Shown: one piece after another, positions 13,171-24,159 of the stretch
How positions within the stretch are numbered: position 1 is the stretch's first letter
How the letters are laid out: each line of letters begins with the position of its first letter
Assembly (NCBI RefSeq): GCF_031755915.1
Contig: NC_083379.1
Location: 17,779,501 to 17,843,500 of the forward strand
Length of the DNA: 64,000 nucleotides
Direction: 5' to 3'
DNA from: Ziziphus jujuba
Lineage: Eukaryota > Streptophyta > Magnoliopsida > Rosales > Rhamnaceae
The notes under the pieces: generated by a model
Databases searched by the model: none
Told to the model about the DNA's origin: nothing
What the model saw: only the letters and a program-made list of their open reading frames with translations
Program-made: the position numbers and the translations under genes

Positions 13171-13700
13171 CATCTAGAACCTTATAGATTACAATAGCTT
13201 AATGATAGTGGTAAGATAAAAGTGAATAAACAAGGCAAAGTAAAATTTAGCATAGATAAATATATGGATGTTGTTTTGTGTGATGTTGTGCCTATGCATG
13301 CCGGACATATTCTATTAGGTAGACCATGGAAATTTAATAAAGATGCTACTCATTATGGTCGAGAGAATTGTATTGTTTTTAGATTTAAAGATAAGAAGGT
13401 CAAGCTGGAGCCTTTGATCTCGAAGGAGGTTTTTAGAGACCAACTACAAATGCAACAAAGGAGGGAAGCCGAGAGGCTCAAAGAGAAGGCTAGTATGGCA
13501 CCAACGGTTCCACCATCCATTCAAGAGGGGAAAGGTGAGCTTGCTGTCCAAGGTAAGTCCTCTAAAACCCAGGGTGACTGGAAAAATTTTAGCAAACCCG
13601 TGAGTGAGAAATTTGGAGAAAAAGTTGAGAGTGATGTAAAATTCAGTGAAACCGTGAGTGAGAAAGGAAAAATAAAAAATTTTATTTGAGTTTTGGGGAT
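13171..13700 (+). pseudogene. Protease C-terminus and spacer, Ty3/gypsy
   Basis: After a small frameshift the frame resumes with KVNKQGKVKFSIDKY, CDVVPMHAGHILLGRPW and the YGRENCIVFRF block, all found in the other gypsy copies. A charged spacer then leads to a degraded NFYLSLG-like block. In full-length relatives reverse transcriptase would follow. Here it is absent. Confidence 0.8.
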
Positions 13701-13740
13701 GTTAATAAAGGCATCTTGAGTAAAAAACCATTGCTGATCA

Positions 13741-14161
13741 TGAATTATAAATATGCTTATTTAAAAATGTTTTTGTTGTATAGAACTTCATCTGCCTTGT
13801 TGAGAGCTTTACTTTGTGGAAATTTGAAAATTAGAAAGAAATTACTTTCTAACTTTTAAAAGTGTAATTTTTACCGTAATGAGCATGTATTTCTAGATTT
13901 TTTGTGATAGTGTTTGAACCAGGGGATTTTATTTAGTTACACTTACGAAAGGAAAGGTTTTCAAAACAAAGAAAGTCAAAGTTTATGCCGCGCATGGATG
14001 GACCTTTTCAAGTTTTGGAGTAGATTAACGAGAATACTTACAAACTTTATTTAATATGTGAGTATAATGTTAGTGTTAAAATTTAATGTTGCTGATTTAT
14101 CTCCTTTTTCTGTAGGTGATGATCTTGATTTGAGGATAAATCCTTTTCAAGAGGAGGGGAA
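13741..14161 (+). pseudogene. Deletion joint, integrase remnant and polyprotein tail
   Basis: After KYAYLK-like sequence the element jumps into text equivalent to the integrase block [11 protein letters not shown] (41380-41440) and then to the FEPGD...WLHL and FNVADLSPFSVGDD tail. The same joint, down to the filler sequence, is present in the minus-strand copy at 58200-58400. The tail leads through the polypurine tract into the 3' LTR. Confidence 0.75.
14148..14161 (+). other. Polypurine tract inside the coding frame
   Basis: AAGAGGAGGGGAA ends exactly at the first base of the 3' LTR (TGATGCGAAT at 14162). The tail frame (QEEGND) is read straight through it. Confidence 0.8.
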
Positions 14162-15290
14162 TGATGCGAATCTGTCCGAACCCGTACAACCGACAACCCG
14201 CTGGGATGCTGACTCGATACAGATGAAAATCGGAACAATCACTAGGGCTCAAGCTAAAAGGTTTATGGACAAATTTACTGCCTTTATCCAGGGGTAATTC
14301 ATTCTCAAGAGCACTTGTCCATACCCAAAGATACAAGGCCTATATTAAGCATACAACTGGTGAAAGTTGATACAAACCCGGGTAGCCATTTTGGTTCATT
14401 TATGGAGTTCGGGCAGCAAGAAATGGTTCCAACTCTTTATAGATTCAATAAATATCACTAAGAGGTCATGGAAACAAGTCAAGACAGAAGTAAAACCAAC
14501 TTGTACGGACTTGTATGGACAGCTTCAAAATTTGGCCAAAAATTGTTGTATTGCTTGCTGGCTTTACTGTATTTCGCTGAGTTGGCTTTTTCTGTTTCCT
14601 CCAAGCAAGGGAAACATGTGGGACTCCATAATAATAATATTTGGCATCCTAAAAAGTATATTGAAACTGATTTGGAGCTCAAATTGGTCAAATATTGGTC
14701 AAAGTCAACTTAGTCAAAAAGCTAGTATTTTAGTTTCCTAATTTGATTCTACTTTTTATTTTAGGAAATTACCATTACTTTTGGATTTTATTTATTTATT
14801 TGCTGGAAAAATAAGTTTACGAAAGTTATTATTTTAGTATATTCATTGTAAATTAATTAATTCCAAATTCAAAATAAAGGAATTGATTAATTAAATTTAG
14901 ATTAAGAAAGGAGGAGACTTTCGGCCATATTAGGATTATGCATTGCATGGCCAGTTTTTTCTTTTTGTTTTAGGGTTTTATTTTGGTTTCTCTTAGCCTA
15001 TAAAAGGGCTTGTTTCTTAGGAAGAACATACCTTTGATAATATGCAGAATTTATTTTGTGAGATTGAATCTCTCTTTGTTCGTTTAAACACCTAAAACAC
15101 CATTAGTGAATGAGTATTTTAGTTTGACTTATCAATAAGCTTTCCATCACCTATTGTTGCGCCTCATTATATACCAAAGTTTCTAATCACAGGTTGGTTA
15201 GGGGTCAAGGTAACCAATAGAACTTGAATATAATTAGATGCGGGCTAATATAATATGGGTTTAGGAGCAAGTCGTCCTAGGTTCGTATCA
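14162..15290 (+). repeat. 3' LTR of the gypsy derivative
   Basis: 1129 bp, TGATGCGAAT...TTCGTATCA. Its first 136 bp still carry the polyprotein C-terminus, with the motif GTITRAQAKRFMDKF, ending at 14297. TATA word at 14999-15005. Confidence 0.85.
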
Positions 15291-15393
15291 CATTCCCTCT
15301 CAAATGTAGGCCTGCCTCTTTTGGGCTTCTTTCTAGGTCCTTGTTTTTTGTTTTTTTTACCCAAAACCTCTTGGATTTCTGGCTCTGATACCA
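15291..15393 (-). other. TRIM internal region with primer-binding site
   Basis: Non-coding internal segment of the TRIM. On the minus strand TGGTATCAGAGCC (15381-15393) directly follows the 5' LTR end and is a textbook methionine-tRNA primer-binding site. Confidence 0.8.
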
Positions 15394-15470
15394 TGATGAA
15401 ATACCACTTATTTCAAAAGTTTAAGCTGATAGAATGTGCACTTTCATTTCATTTATATTTTTCTCTAACA
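15394..15470 (-). repeat. TRIM 5' LTR
   Basis: 77 bp, the partner of 9348-9424, followed by the target duplication CTACA. Confidence 0.8.
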
Positions 15471-15475
15471 CTACA

Positions 15476-15997
15476 GAAACATTATTTATTTATTTGTTAT
15501 TATTATTGTTGCAATAAGAAACATTATTATTGTTACTATTTTTATTGCGGCAACATCGACACTTTAAAAAGTTGACGGTACCTACACAAGACAAACTTTC
15601 AACGTCAAGAGTTTGAAATCTTTTTATTTACACATTACCACTTATTACCAAAAAGAAACATTATCATTGTATTTGTGTTGAAAAAAAGTTTTGACTAGTA
15701 GTAATATTTGCCCTTTGGACGGTCCACATGGTATGTAACTATGATTGATGGTATTCTAAGTTCTGGATTCAAATGGTGGTGTTAAAATCCCCTCCATAAT
15801 TATTAGGGGAAAAAAACAAAAAAAGTAACAGGTGTTTTCTCTTGCCCAACAAAATCAATCCAAACCCAGTCAAAGTTGGCTGAACCAACATCAACCATTA
15901 TATAAATTAATCAATTATTTCCGTGAGAGCATGTATTCATTTTCACATTTCATGTATTAGACCCAGACCCTCTTTTGAAGCCTAAGAAACTTATGTA
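15476..15997 (+). promoter_or_regulatory. Putative promoter and 5' flank of the CRK gene
   Basis: About 520 bp between the TRIM and the CRK start codon. TATATAA at 15899-15905 lies some 95 bp before the ATG, a plausible TATA box. Two W-box words of the TTGACY type occur (TTGACT at 15691-15696, and on the minus strand at 15868-15873). These are WRKY sites known from defence genes and common upstream of CRKs, but words this short also occur by chance. The transposon stack begins only 528 bp upstream of the ATG. Confidence 0.4.
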
Positions 15998-16769
15998 ATG
16001 TATCTTTTCAACTCCGAAGCCTCTTTTTTGGCTTTAATCTCAATCTTATTTCTCACACTTAACTCCGCAACTTCCCAGCCACTCTATCATATCTGTTCAA
16101 ATCCATCAGATGAAAAATCCGACCCCAATTTCACATCTGACCTGACTTCCCTTTTGGACAGTTTATCTTCTAAAGCTATGGACAACAGCTTCTCCAACGA
16201 ATCATCGAAAGGGTTATACGGGCTCTTCCTCTGCCGAGGTGATGTTTCTAGCACTAGTTGCCAAAACTGTGTCAATGATGCAACCAAACAAATCAGAGAA
16301 CGGTGTTTAGCTAATAAAACGGCAATCATGTGGTATGATGAGTGCATGGTTCGATACTCGGGCACCAACTTCTTTGGAGTAGTAGAGATTATGCCAAAGT
16401 TGCTAATGTATAGCACTGGTACTAATAATTCAGAGCCTGATAAACCTGATGTTGATGTACAAGCTCTCATGTACCCAATGATAACCGACGCTGCCAACTC
16501 AAATATGTTGTTCAAGACTAATGAATCGCCGGGTAACAACGAGTCTCTACGCAGATATGGGTTAGTACAATGCACCAGAGATATAAATTCAAGTGCATGC
16601 AGCGATTGTTTAGGGAACTTGATGGGGGGCTTTAACGATTGCTGTTGAGGCAAAAAGGGTTGGCGCATTTTGGTCCCCAGTTGCAATTTAAGGTATGAAG
16701 ACTATATTTTTTATCAGCCAGAATTGCGTCCACCACAACCAGCTCCACAGCCACCGCCTGATGATAAAG
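15998..16769 (+). CDS. CRK exon 1: signal peptide and two DUF26 domains
   Basis: The start MYLFNSEASFLALISILFLT is a good signal peptide, probably cleaved near the ATSQ. Domain 1 has the C-x8-C-x2-C motif CRGDVSSTSCQNC, domain 2 has CTRDINSSACSDC. Next comes the conserved CC pair, immediately followed by the TGA at 16646-16648. Beyond it the same frame goes on with GKKGW, PSCNLRYEDYIFYQ and a proline-rich stalk, so the stop is a point lesion rather than a natural end. Donor GT at 16770, phase 1. If translated to the stop, the product would be a secreted protein of 216 residues without a kinase. Confidence 0.85.
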
Positions 16770-17395
16770 GTGAGTCCAGAAAACCTTTAAAAAAAAAGGA
16801 AAAAAAAAAACAAAGTATTTAGGATCAAACATGTAATTGAAATTACAATATTATGGAATTAAAAATAGCTTTTTATATCCACCCTCTAATTCTTGGAACC
16901 AACTGAACTCTATTTTCTTATTAGCTCAATTTATAGGGTAGCGGTTGAGTTACAGGGGAAACACATTAATTAATCTTGAATGAATTTAGAAGAAAAGTTT
17001 AGTGAAAGATGACAAGTTGGAGAGCTCGAATTGATCAAATGAGAAGACAAAATTTGATGGCACTTTTCATAGCTATTTTGGGGATGGGGTAACAGAACAA
17101 TTCCATCTCCAGCATAAATGAGGAAAGGAAATGTTCTTCAATTTGTTGAACATGTAATCTTCCATGTTCAATCCGTAGATTAGGTATTTTACAAAGCCAC
17201 TGATAAAAAAGACCATGTCACTCAATTTTAATCGATGACAACGATCTATCCAAACAGGTTATTTTGAGTACTCTAAATTAAATCTTATATATTTCAAATT
17301 TTCAGTTATAACAGTTTTTAAGGCACTATATTGCTACGTTTCTATACTGTTTTTCCTTTAGCATATTTCCATCAAATCGCATGTTGTAACCGCAG

Positions 17396-17801
17396 GAAAG
17401 AAAGAAAACAACACAACAATGATTGTAGTCATCACCTTATCGTCGGTCGCAGGGGTTGCAGCTCTGTTTGGTTTATTGTATTACTTCTTCTTTGGCAAGA
17501 AAAAGGGACAAGGAGGTACATTTTTGCTAGCCTATTCACTCAAATAGCATGTTTTAATTGTGAAACTACCACTGAGTTTTTAATATGATTTATTATCATG
17601 AGGAAAGAAAGCCAACAATTTCTGTTTCGAAGTTCGGAAGGTTTACCTTCCACAGAGTTGGTAGACACGAGTATGCTTAAAAGAGACGATGACAATAATG
17701 GGGAGGTGAAGTATTTCAGTTTAAGTACCATTCGGGCGGCCACAAAAAGTTTCTCTGACACAAACAAGCTTGGAGAAGGTGGTTTTGGTCCCGTTTACAA
17801 G
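17396..17801 (+). CDS. CRK exons 2-3: membrane helix, juxtamembrane segment and glycine loop
   Basis: Exon 2 (17396-17515) follows acceptor CGCAG and encodes KENNTT then a hydrophobic stretch ([20 protein letters not shown]) and a basic stop-transfer KKK. Exon 3 most likely starts at 17608, the only AG that keeps phase, and encodes the acidic juxtamembrane part, the [20 protein letters not shown] entry to the kinase and [10 protein letters not shown]. It ends at 17801 before ATTAG where GTNAG is expected. The exon 3 acceptor has a poor pyrimidine tract, so that edge is less certain. Confidence 0.75.
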
Positions 17802-18119
17802 ATTAGAATATATACAATTGTCTTCATTCATTTACATTTCTCGTAGATGTTGGAAAATTCACTTTGCAGTGTGAGAGATATGTGATAAGAGATTGTGTTG
17901 ATCCTGGGAAAAGAACTGTGATTTTCAACCACCCCCAGCCTCTTTTTTCTTTTAGTATATTTTGGGTAACTAATACAAATACGGTCTAATACACCAAGAG
18001 AGCACCGGTTGTTACTTTTTTTGTACCTCTGAAAGAACAAAAATGTATTTACTATACACACTGTCGAATACAAGAAAAATAATTTATTTGATTGAAAAAA
18101 TTTTAAATATGAATGCCAG

Positions 18120-18675
<556 letters not shown>

Positions 18676-18759
18676 GTAAGTCATTTCCTTTATCTCAACA
18701 ACCTAATGTATGCATTTCCTTAATGAGTGATTTTATATTCTAGTTGTGTTCTTTAACAG

Positions 18760-19323
18760 CAGATACATGGCACCAGAATATGCAATGGAGGGACTATTTT
18801 CTATCAAGTCTGATGTCTACAGCTTTGGAGTTCTGCTGCTAGAAATAGTAACTGGAAAAAAGAACAATGGAATCTTTGGAACAGAAAGAACGCAAAGTCT
18901 TCCTTCTTATGTACTTTTCTCATTTTCTCATTCCTCACACTTTGACCAACTTAAAAGACAGATAGTATTTACCTTTTCTCTTATATTCAAATTACCAAAT
19001 GTTCTGCCGAACAGGTATGGCAACAATGGAGTGAAGACAAGGGAGAGGAGACGATAGATCCCAATTTAATCAATGCTTGTCCTGTAAATGAGGCACTCAG
19101 ATGGATCCATATCTCATTATTGTGTGTTCAGGAAGACCCTAACGATAGGCCTAATATGTCATCAGTTGTTCTCATGCTTCCAAGCAAATCATTGCACCTT
19201 CCTAAACCATCAAAACCTCCATTCTCTGCCGATAGACTTTTCTTGTCTGATCAATTTTCAACCAGTGGAACAGGGACAGGGTTTCAATCATCTGACCAAA
19301 CTTCAACTGGTGTTTCTTTCTAG
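18760..19323 (+). CDS. CRK exons 6-7: activation segment and kinase C-lobe
   Basis: Exon 6 (18760-18910, acceptor AACAG) encodes [19 protein letters not shown]. The arginine stands where CRKs usually have glycine (YGYM). It continues through [17 protein letters not shown]. Exon 7 (19015-19323, acceptor AACAG) encodes the C-lobe with [36 protein letters not shown] and a serine/threonine-rich tail ending GVSF and TAG. Both are open and in phase with exon 5. Confidence 0.85.
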
Positions 19324-20879
19324 TTCACCCATTGGTACGAACAGAACTCTTCTTGATAATCATAAATATCATTTTGTCATTAATTAAAAACTGAGAGAAC
19401 ATTTTTTAGGATTGTTTATTTTTTTGCATAGGCGTACGATTAGAAACTATGGTGTATAACTTCTCTTTTAGTACTTATTTGGCACTATTATTCTGTGAAA
19501 ATACATTTGCTTACTGTAAAATTCACTTGGAAAAATGAATGGAAAAGAATTTGACTCTATTTTCGAAAAGAAGCAGAGGACAGGAATATGAAGCAAGACT
19601 GATTTATAACCAATATATCGATGTTATTTCAGCCTGTGTTTTGGGACGGTTTAAGCTATAGTGTCAAGGCTTCAGAATTGTGAAAGTCACATCTTTTTTC
19701 TGCAGAAGACTTAGAGATATATATTTAAAAAATAAAAATAAAAAAGGCAAAACTAATCGTGCACTGTTTGCGAAGGGAAGCAGCTACTGGGTCATCATTG
19801 TGACTTGCTCATGGTGAGATGTCTTAACAAAATGGTTGTGGTGGGGTGGGGCGCGCGGCGGGCGGTTGGTTGTGTGGTTTGTGAAATTCAAATAAGTATG
19901 GTTGAATTCCCAAAACTGTTCGTTTCGTTGTTCAACTGTCACACCCAAATGGTTAGTTAAAGCACTTTGGCAGGCTGGATTTCTAGTGCAATTAGATAAT
20001 TACTCCTCTTGGTAAACAAGGTGTCGCATTTGGGCCTTCTCATTGAAAAGCTGCACACATTCTGTTAATCCGAACTCCACATAGCTCAAAGCCGGATCCT
20101 CAAATACACTATAGGCAGTGTTACAGAATTTGATCCCCATATCCAGCATAATCCTCATCCTTGTTGGTGCATGAATAAAAGATCACCACATCAATCTACT
20201 TCCGACTTATTTTTTTTTATAGTTTTTTTGGAAACATCGGTCGTAAATTCAATTATGTGCTTATGTAGTTATTCAAATGTACTTTTTCTGTAAATTCATA
20301 AGCCGGTACATTCTGCTAAATAGTTCTAGCCTATAATATAGCTTCAAAGGAACTAATCTGAAAGACACGACTGAAGCAAGTTTGTACAAGTTTAACAATG
20401 GAAACGATTAGATGCATTCAACTTAGTCTTTCCTCTGCATCTCTATTTTGTTCTTTTCCACTTCATTTTGTTTTTTATGGGTTAGAGAAAAAGGTGGATA
20501 GTTTCATAAGACACGGTTTAATTTCTACACTGCCATAATACACGACCCTGTTTTGGCAGCTTTGTGTGTTTTAATCCTCCTCCTGCTTTAACAACTGACC
20601 AAATTTTAAATAAGGAATGGCCTAACAAGCTGGAATTCAGCTTAGAAATATGTTCGTTTGCTAGTACATTCCAATAAAGGCTTTATATTGAGATTTTTAT
20701 GATAAGAGCTAAGTGACAAAATAAAAAATAAAAATAAAAATAAAAAATTGTGAGAAAGCAACTTCGGTTCTACAAATTTGGGAAAATGCCTCTTACATTT
20801 TACCTCTTCCTGTCCCTAAAACAAGACAACTTTCTTTCAGTTTGGTGGGACAAAGTGGGTATTGCTACTACGTACAACC
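19324..20879 (+). other. 3' flank of the CRK gene, no gene seen
   Basis: AT-rich sequence with presumed polyadenylation signals and no recognisable coding frame. A short GC-rich run at about 19845-19866 is the only composition oddity. The right edge is the target duplication CAACC (20875-20879) of the copia element. Confidence 0.55.
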
Positions 20880-21254
20880 GAATAAAGTTTAGACAACGAA
20901 CTTAGAGTTTGAAAACTGGTGTTTGACAAAAAAGAAAATGAAAGAAAAGCAAGTAAAATGCTGAGAAAACATGCAAGAAAATGAAAGAGAAACAAAGAAA
21001 TTATAAAGAAGAACAACAAAATTTTTCAAAGAGAAATTGACAAAATGATTATTGCTTACTTAATGAACTGTTGGAGAGCTAGTTAAATAGCTCATTACAA
21101 TCTAACAAACTAACCAACTAGAAGAGCAGCTACTAATCTTTTTGATACATGTGGAAAGATTAAAAACTAATTTTAGAATAATTAATTAACTATTTAAAAG
21201 AAAAGCAAGTGCATCTTTACAATAAGCACATGCTATTTTAAACAAACTCTAACA
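20880..21254 (-). repeat. 3' LTR of the copia element
   Basis: 375 bp, TGTTAGAG at its start on the minus strand. It aligns along its full length with 27500-27874. Confidence 0.88.
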
Positions 21255-21266
21255 TTCCCCCTCAGA
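21255..21266 (-). other. Polypurine tract of the copia element
   Basis: Minus strand GAGGGGGAA directly before the 3' LTR. Confidence 0.75.
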
Positions 21267-21319
21267 AGCAACTATTCTTCTTTACTAAGCAACTCAAATC
21301 ACTACTGCAAAATGAAGTG

Positions 21320-22213
21320 TTACTCTATAACATCTTCTACATGCAATTTGCCTTGCAGAAGCTGAAAATGAAGAGTACCAAGGGGTTTGGTGAAGATATC
21401 AGCTACTTGATCAAGTGTGGGAACATAACGAACCTCTAAGCTTTTCTGAGTAACTTTATCTCTCACAAAATGAAGATCAATCTCAATGTGCTTTACTCTT
21501 TGATGTAATACTGGATTAACAGCAAGAACAGCAGCTCCTGTATTATCACTCCATACTGTGGGACAGTCAATATGATGATCAAGTTCTTTTGTTAAGTTTT
21601 GAAGCCAACAAATTTCTGAGGTTATATGAGCTAGAGCAATATATTATGCTTCTGTGCTTGACCTTGCAACCACTTGCTGTTTTTTTAGCTCCATGATATT
21701 AAATTTGAGCCAAAATAAATGCAATATCCATATAAATCTTCAATCATCTATATTACCTACCCAATCTGAGTCTGTAAACCCTTGAAATTGAAGAATAGAA
21801 TCAGTAGTAAGCTTTAAACCATAAGATAAAATTCCTTTGAGATATTGAAGGACACATTTGCAAGCTTCACAATGCTGAGTTGTAGGAGCTGATAGAAACT
21901 GACTCAAAGAAATAATTGCAAAAGAAATATTAGGTCGAGTAAGTGAGAGATATTGTAAAGTACCTACTATGCTCCTATAAGCTGCAAGATCATGAAAAGG
22001 ATCTCCAACACTTTCAGAAAGCTTTGTACTTGAGCACATGGGAGATGAAATTGGTCTAGGACCATCTAAGGTAGACCTTTTCAGCAGATCATATATGTAT
22101 TTAGCTTGACTCAAGAACATTGTTGAGTCAGTTCTTATAACTTCGATTCCTAGAAAATAGTGCAAATCCCCTAAATCTTTCAGAGAGAAGATATCATGCA
22201 ATTGTTTAATCAA
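21320..22213 (-). pseudogene. Copia reverse transcriptase end and RNase H
   Basis: Minus-strand frame with FSLKDLGDLHYFLGIEV, FLSQAKYIYDLL, YRSIVGTLQYLSLTRPNISF and GFTDSDWVGNIDD, the connection domain and the start of RNase H of copia Pol. After a frame break it continues with KKQQVVARSSTEA, SDNTGAAVLA and RVKHIEIDLHFVRDKV to about 21320. Stops (for example in STEA*Y) and the break exclude a working enzyme. Confidence 0.85.
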
Positions 22214-24159
22214 TTGTGCAACAAAAGCTAAATCATTTCTAATGATGAGAATATCATCAACATAAACTAGAAGAAGAACATAAGCTTAAGTTGTCTTGAG
22301 AATGTCTTGAGATGTGATTCCGCCCGAGCCCTCTCAACCGACAACCTGTTGGGGTGCTGACTCGATACGGATGAAGATTGGGCCAATCACTAGGGTTCAA
22401 GCTAAGATTTTTAGGGACAAATTTTTCACTTTTATCCAGGGGGTAATTCATTTTGAAGAACACTTGTCCATACCCAAAGATCCAAGACCTGTTTTGGGCA
22501 TACAAGTGGTGGAAGCCGATACAGACCCGGGTAGTGGTTTTGGTGCATTTATGGAGTCCGGGCAGCAAGGAATGGTTCTAACACTTCATGAAATCAAATA
22601 ATATCATTAAAAAGACATGGAATCCAGTCAAGGCAGAATCAAAAGCATCTAAAAAGGACTTCTACGGACAGCATCTCAATTTGGCCGAAAATGTGCTATT
22701 TTGGTGCTGACTTTGACTTTTCTTCTTGTTTGACTTATTCCAATCAAGAGGCAACATGTGGGAATCATTATTAATCATATTTGACATCCTAAATGGCATA
22801 TGGAAGCTGGTTTGGAGCCCAAACAAGCTGGAGATTGGTCAAAGATATCTTAGTAGTCAAACTGGTCAACTAGTTTCCTAATTTGATTTTGACTTTTTGT
22901 TTTAGGAAAATAGTCTTTTATTTTGATTTTTATTTATTTATTTGCTAGAAAAATAAGTTTAGGAAAGTTGTTATTTTAGTATTTCAATAGTAAATTAATT
23001 AATTCCTAATTCAAAATAAAGGAATTAATTAATCCAAATTAGTTTAAGAAACTAGGAAAAATTAAGCACTTTCCTTTTCTCTACTTTTTTTTTCTCCACA
23101 CTTTGAGCCCGGTTTTGAATTAATTTTTTTAGGGTTTTTGCTTTGTAATCTTAGCCTATTTAAAGGCTTATTTTCAATGAGAAATCAAGTTTGAATTTTG
23201 TACAGAAAATTATTTGTGAGATTGAATTCTCTTTCTTCTTTTGAACACCTAAAACACCATTAATGAATAAGTGTTTTAGTTGACTTATCAATAGGCATTC
23301 CATTACCTATTGTGGCGTCTTCATTATATACCAAGATTTCTAATCACAGGTTGGTTAGGGGTCAAGGTGACCATTAGAACTTGAATATAATTAGATCCGT
23401 GCTAATATAATACGGGTTTAGGAACAGGTCGTCCTAGGTTTGTATCAATTGAATTCTTAAAACCAAAATGTAGAAGAACTTCTTTTAATTTTTCATACTA
23501 TGCTCGAGGAGCTTGCTTGAGTCTATAAAGAGCTTTTGTAAGCTTGCAAACATTATTGGGTTTTTGCAAATTTTCAAACACTCTAGGTTGTTCCATATAG
23601 ATAGTTTCATTTAGGTCACCATTAAGGAAAGCATTGCTTAAGTCAAATTGTCTTACTTCCTAATGATTTGACAATGCCAATGACAAAACAATACAAATTG
23701 TAGCTGGTTTAACCATAGGACTAAATGTTTCATTCTATACCAGAAGTTTGATGAAAACCTGGCTTTTAATCTCTCAACAGTGCCATAAGCTTTATACTTA
23801 GTTCGAAAGACCCATTTATATCCAACCAAATGCATGCTAGGATCATAAGGTACTAACGTCCAAGTGTTATATTGAAGAAGAGCATTATATTCTTGAGTCA
23901 TAGCTTGAATGAAAGATGTTGGTACAGTTTTAGATCTAGTTATCATTGGATGAGCAAAAGATGTAGTAGATGAAAAAGTTGGTATAGAATAAGATAAATC
24001 AGCAGTTGAATGAATAGGAGGAGAAGGAGATGTGATAGGTACAAAATTTGTAATAGTTTGTGAAATATGAGATTTAGAAATTGATGGTCGATGATAAATG
24101 AAGAGAGGAGCTGAAATATCATCAGTATTTTTAGAATGTGAAAGAGAAGACGAATACAT
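22214..24159 (-). pseudogene. Copia reverse transcriptase, split by a solo LTR
   Basis: The N-terminal part at about 23640-24159 has MTQEYNALLQYNTWTLVPYD and LVGYKWVFRTKYKAYGTVER, the copia RT opening. The catalytic box LLVYVDD lies on the other side of the inserted gypsy LTR, at about 22250-22280. Frameshifts occur near 23700. Confidence 0.8.
22310..23447 (+). mobile_element. Solo LTR of the CRM-like gypsy family inside copia RT
   Basis: About 1138 bp, matching the LTRs at 14162-15290 and 34925-36043 from the GATGTGATTCC start to the GTTTGTATCA end, with nothing internal attached. The polyprotein-tail motif GPITRVQAKIFRDKF is still readable. Flanks (about CTTGA and ATTGA) agree in four of five bases only if the start is shifted by one base, so the target duplication is uncertain. 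Confidence 0.8.

Larger units (their letters stand above)
9521..15290 (+). mobile_element. Ty3/gypsy deletion derivative (CRM-like family), non-autonomous
   Basis: Bounded by LTRs and by a near-perfect 5-bp target duplication, CACTC (9516-9520) and CATTC (15291-15295), inside the TRIM. The internal region is only about 3570 bp: leader, gag, protease, then a direct jump to the end of integrase and the polyprotein tail. Reverse transcriptase, RNase H and the integrase core are missing. Exactly the same joint is seen in the element at 56839-59927. Many stop codons interrupt gag. The element could only have moved with enzymes from a full-length relative. Confidence 0.85.
9348..15470 (-). mobile_element. 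TRIM (miniature LTR retrotransposon), split by a gypsy insertion
   Basis: Outer 77-bp terminal repeats at 9348-9424 and 15394-15470 read, on the minus strand, TGTTAGAG...TTTCATCA, a TG...CA unit. Next to the 5' LTR is a methionine-tRNA primer-binding site and next to the 3' LTR a polypurine tract. Flanks are CTGCA (9343-9347) and CTACA (15471-15475), a four-of-five target duplication. Without the gypsy insert the element is only about 350 bp and has no coding capacity, as expected of Terminal-repeat Retrotransposons In Miniature. A third, partial LTR at about 9489-9518 followed by another polypurine tract shows a tandem LTR-internal-LTR-internal-LTR structure. Confidence 0.8.

Noticed and set aside
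15381..15393. tRNA-related sequence
   Set aside because: It is a primer-binding site complementary to a tRNA 3' end, not a tRNA gene. The same holds for 27488-27499 and 46622-46634.
16087..16686. 199-codon minus-strand frame over CRK exon 1
   Set aside because: It is the shadow of the DUF26 coding exon on the other strand.
19845..19870. GC-rich run downstream of the CRK gene
   Set aside because: Too short for any element, and no repeat or motif is attached.
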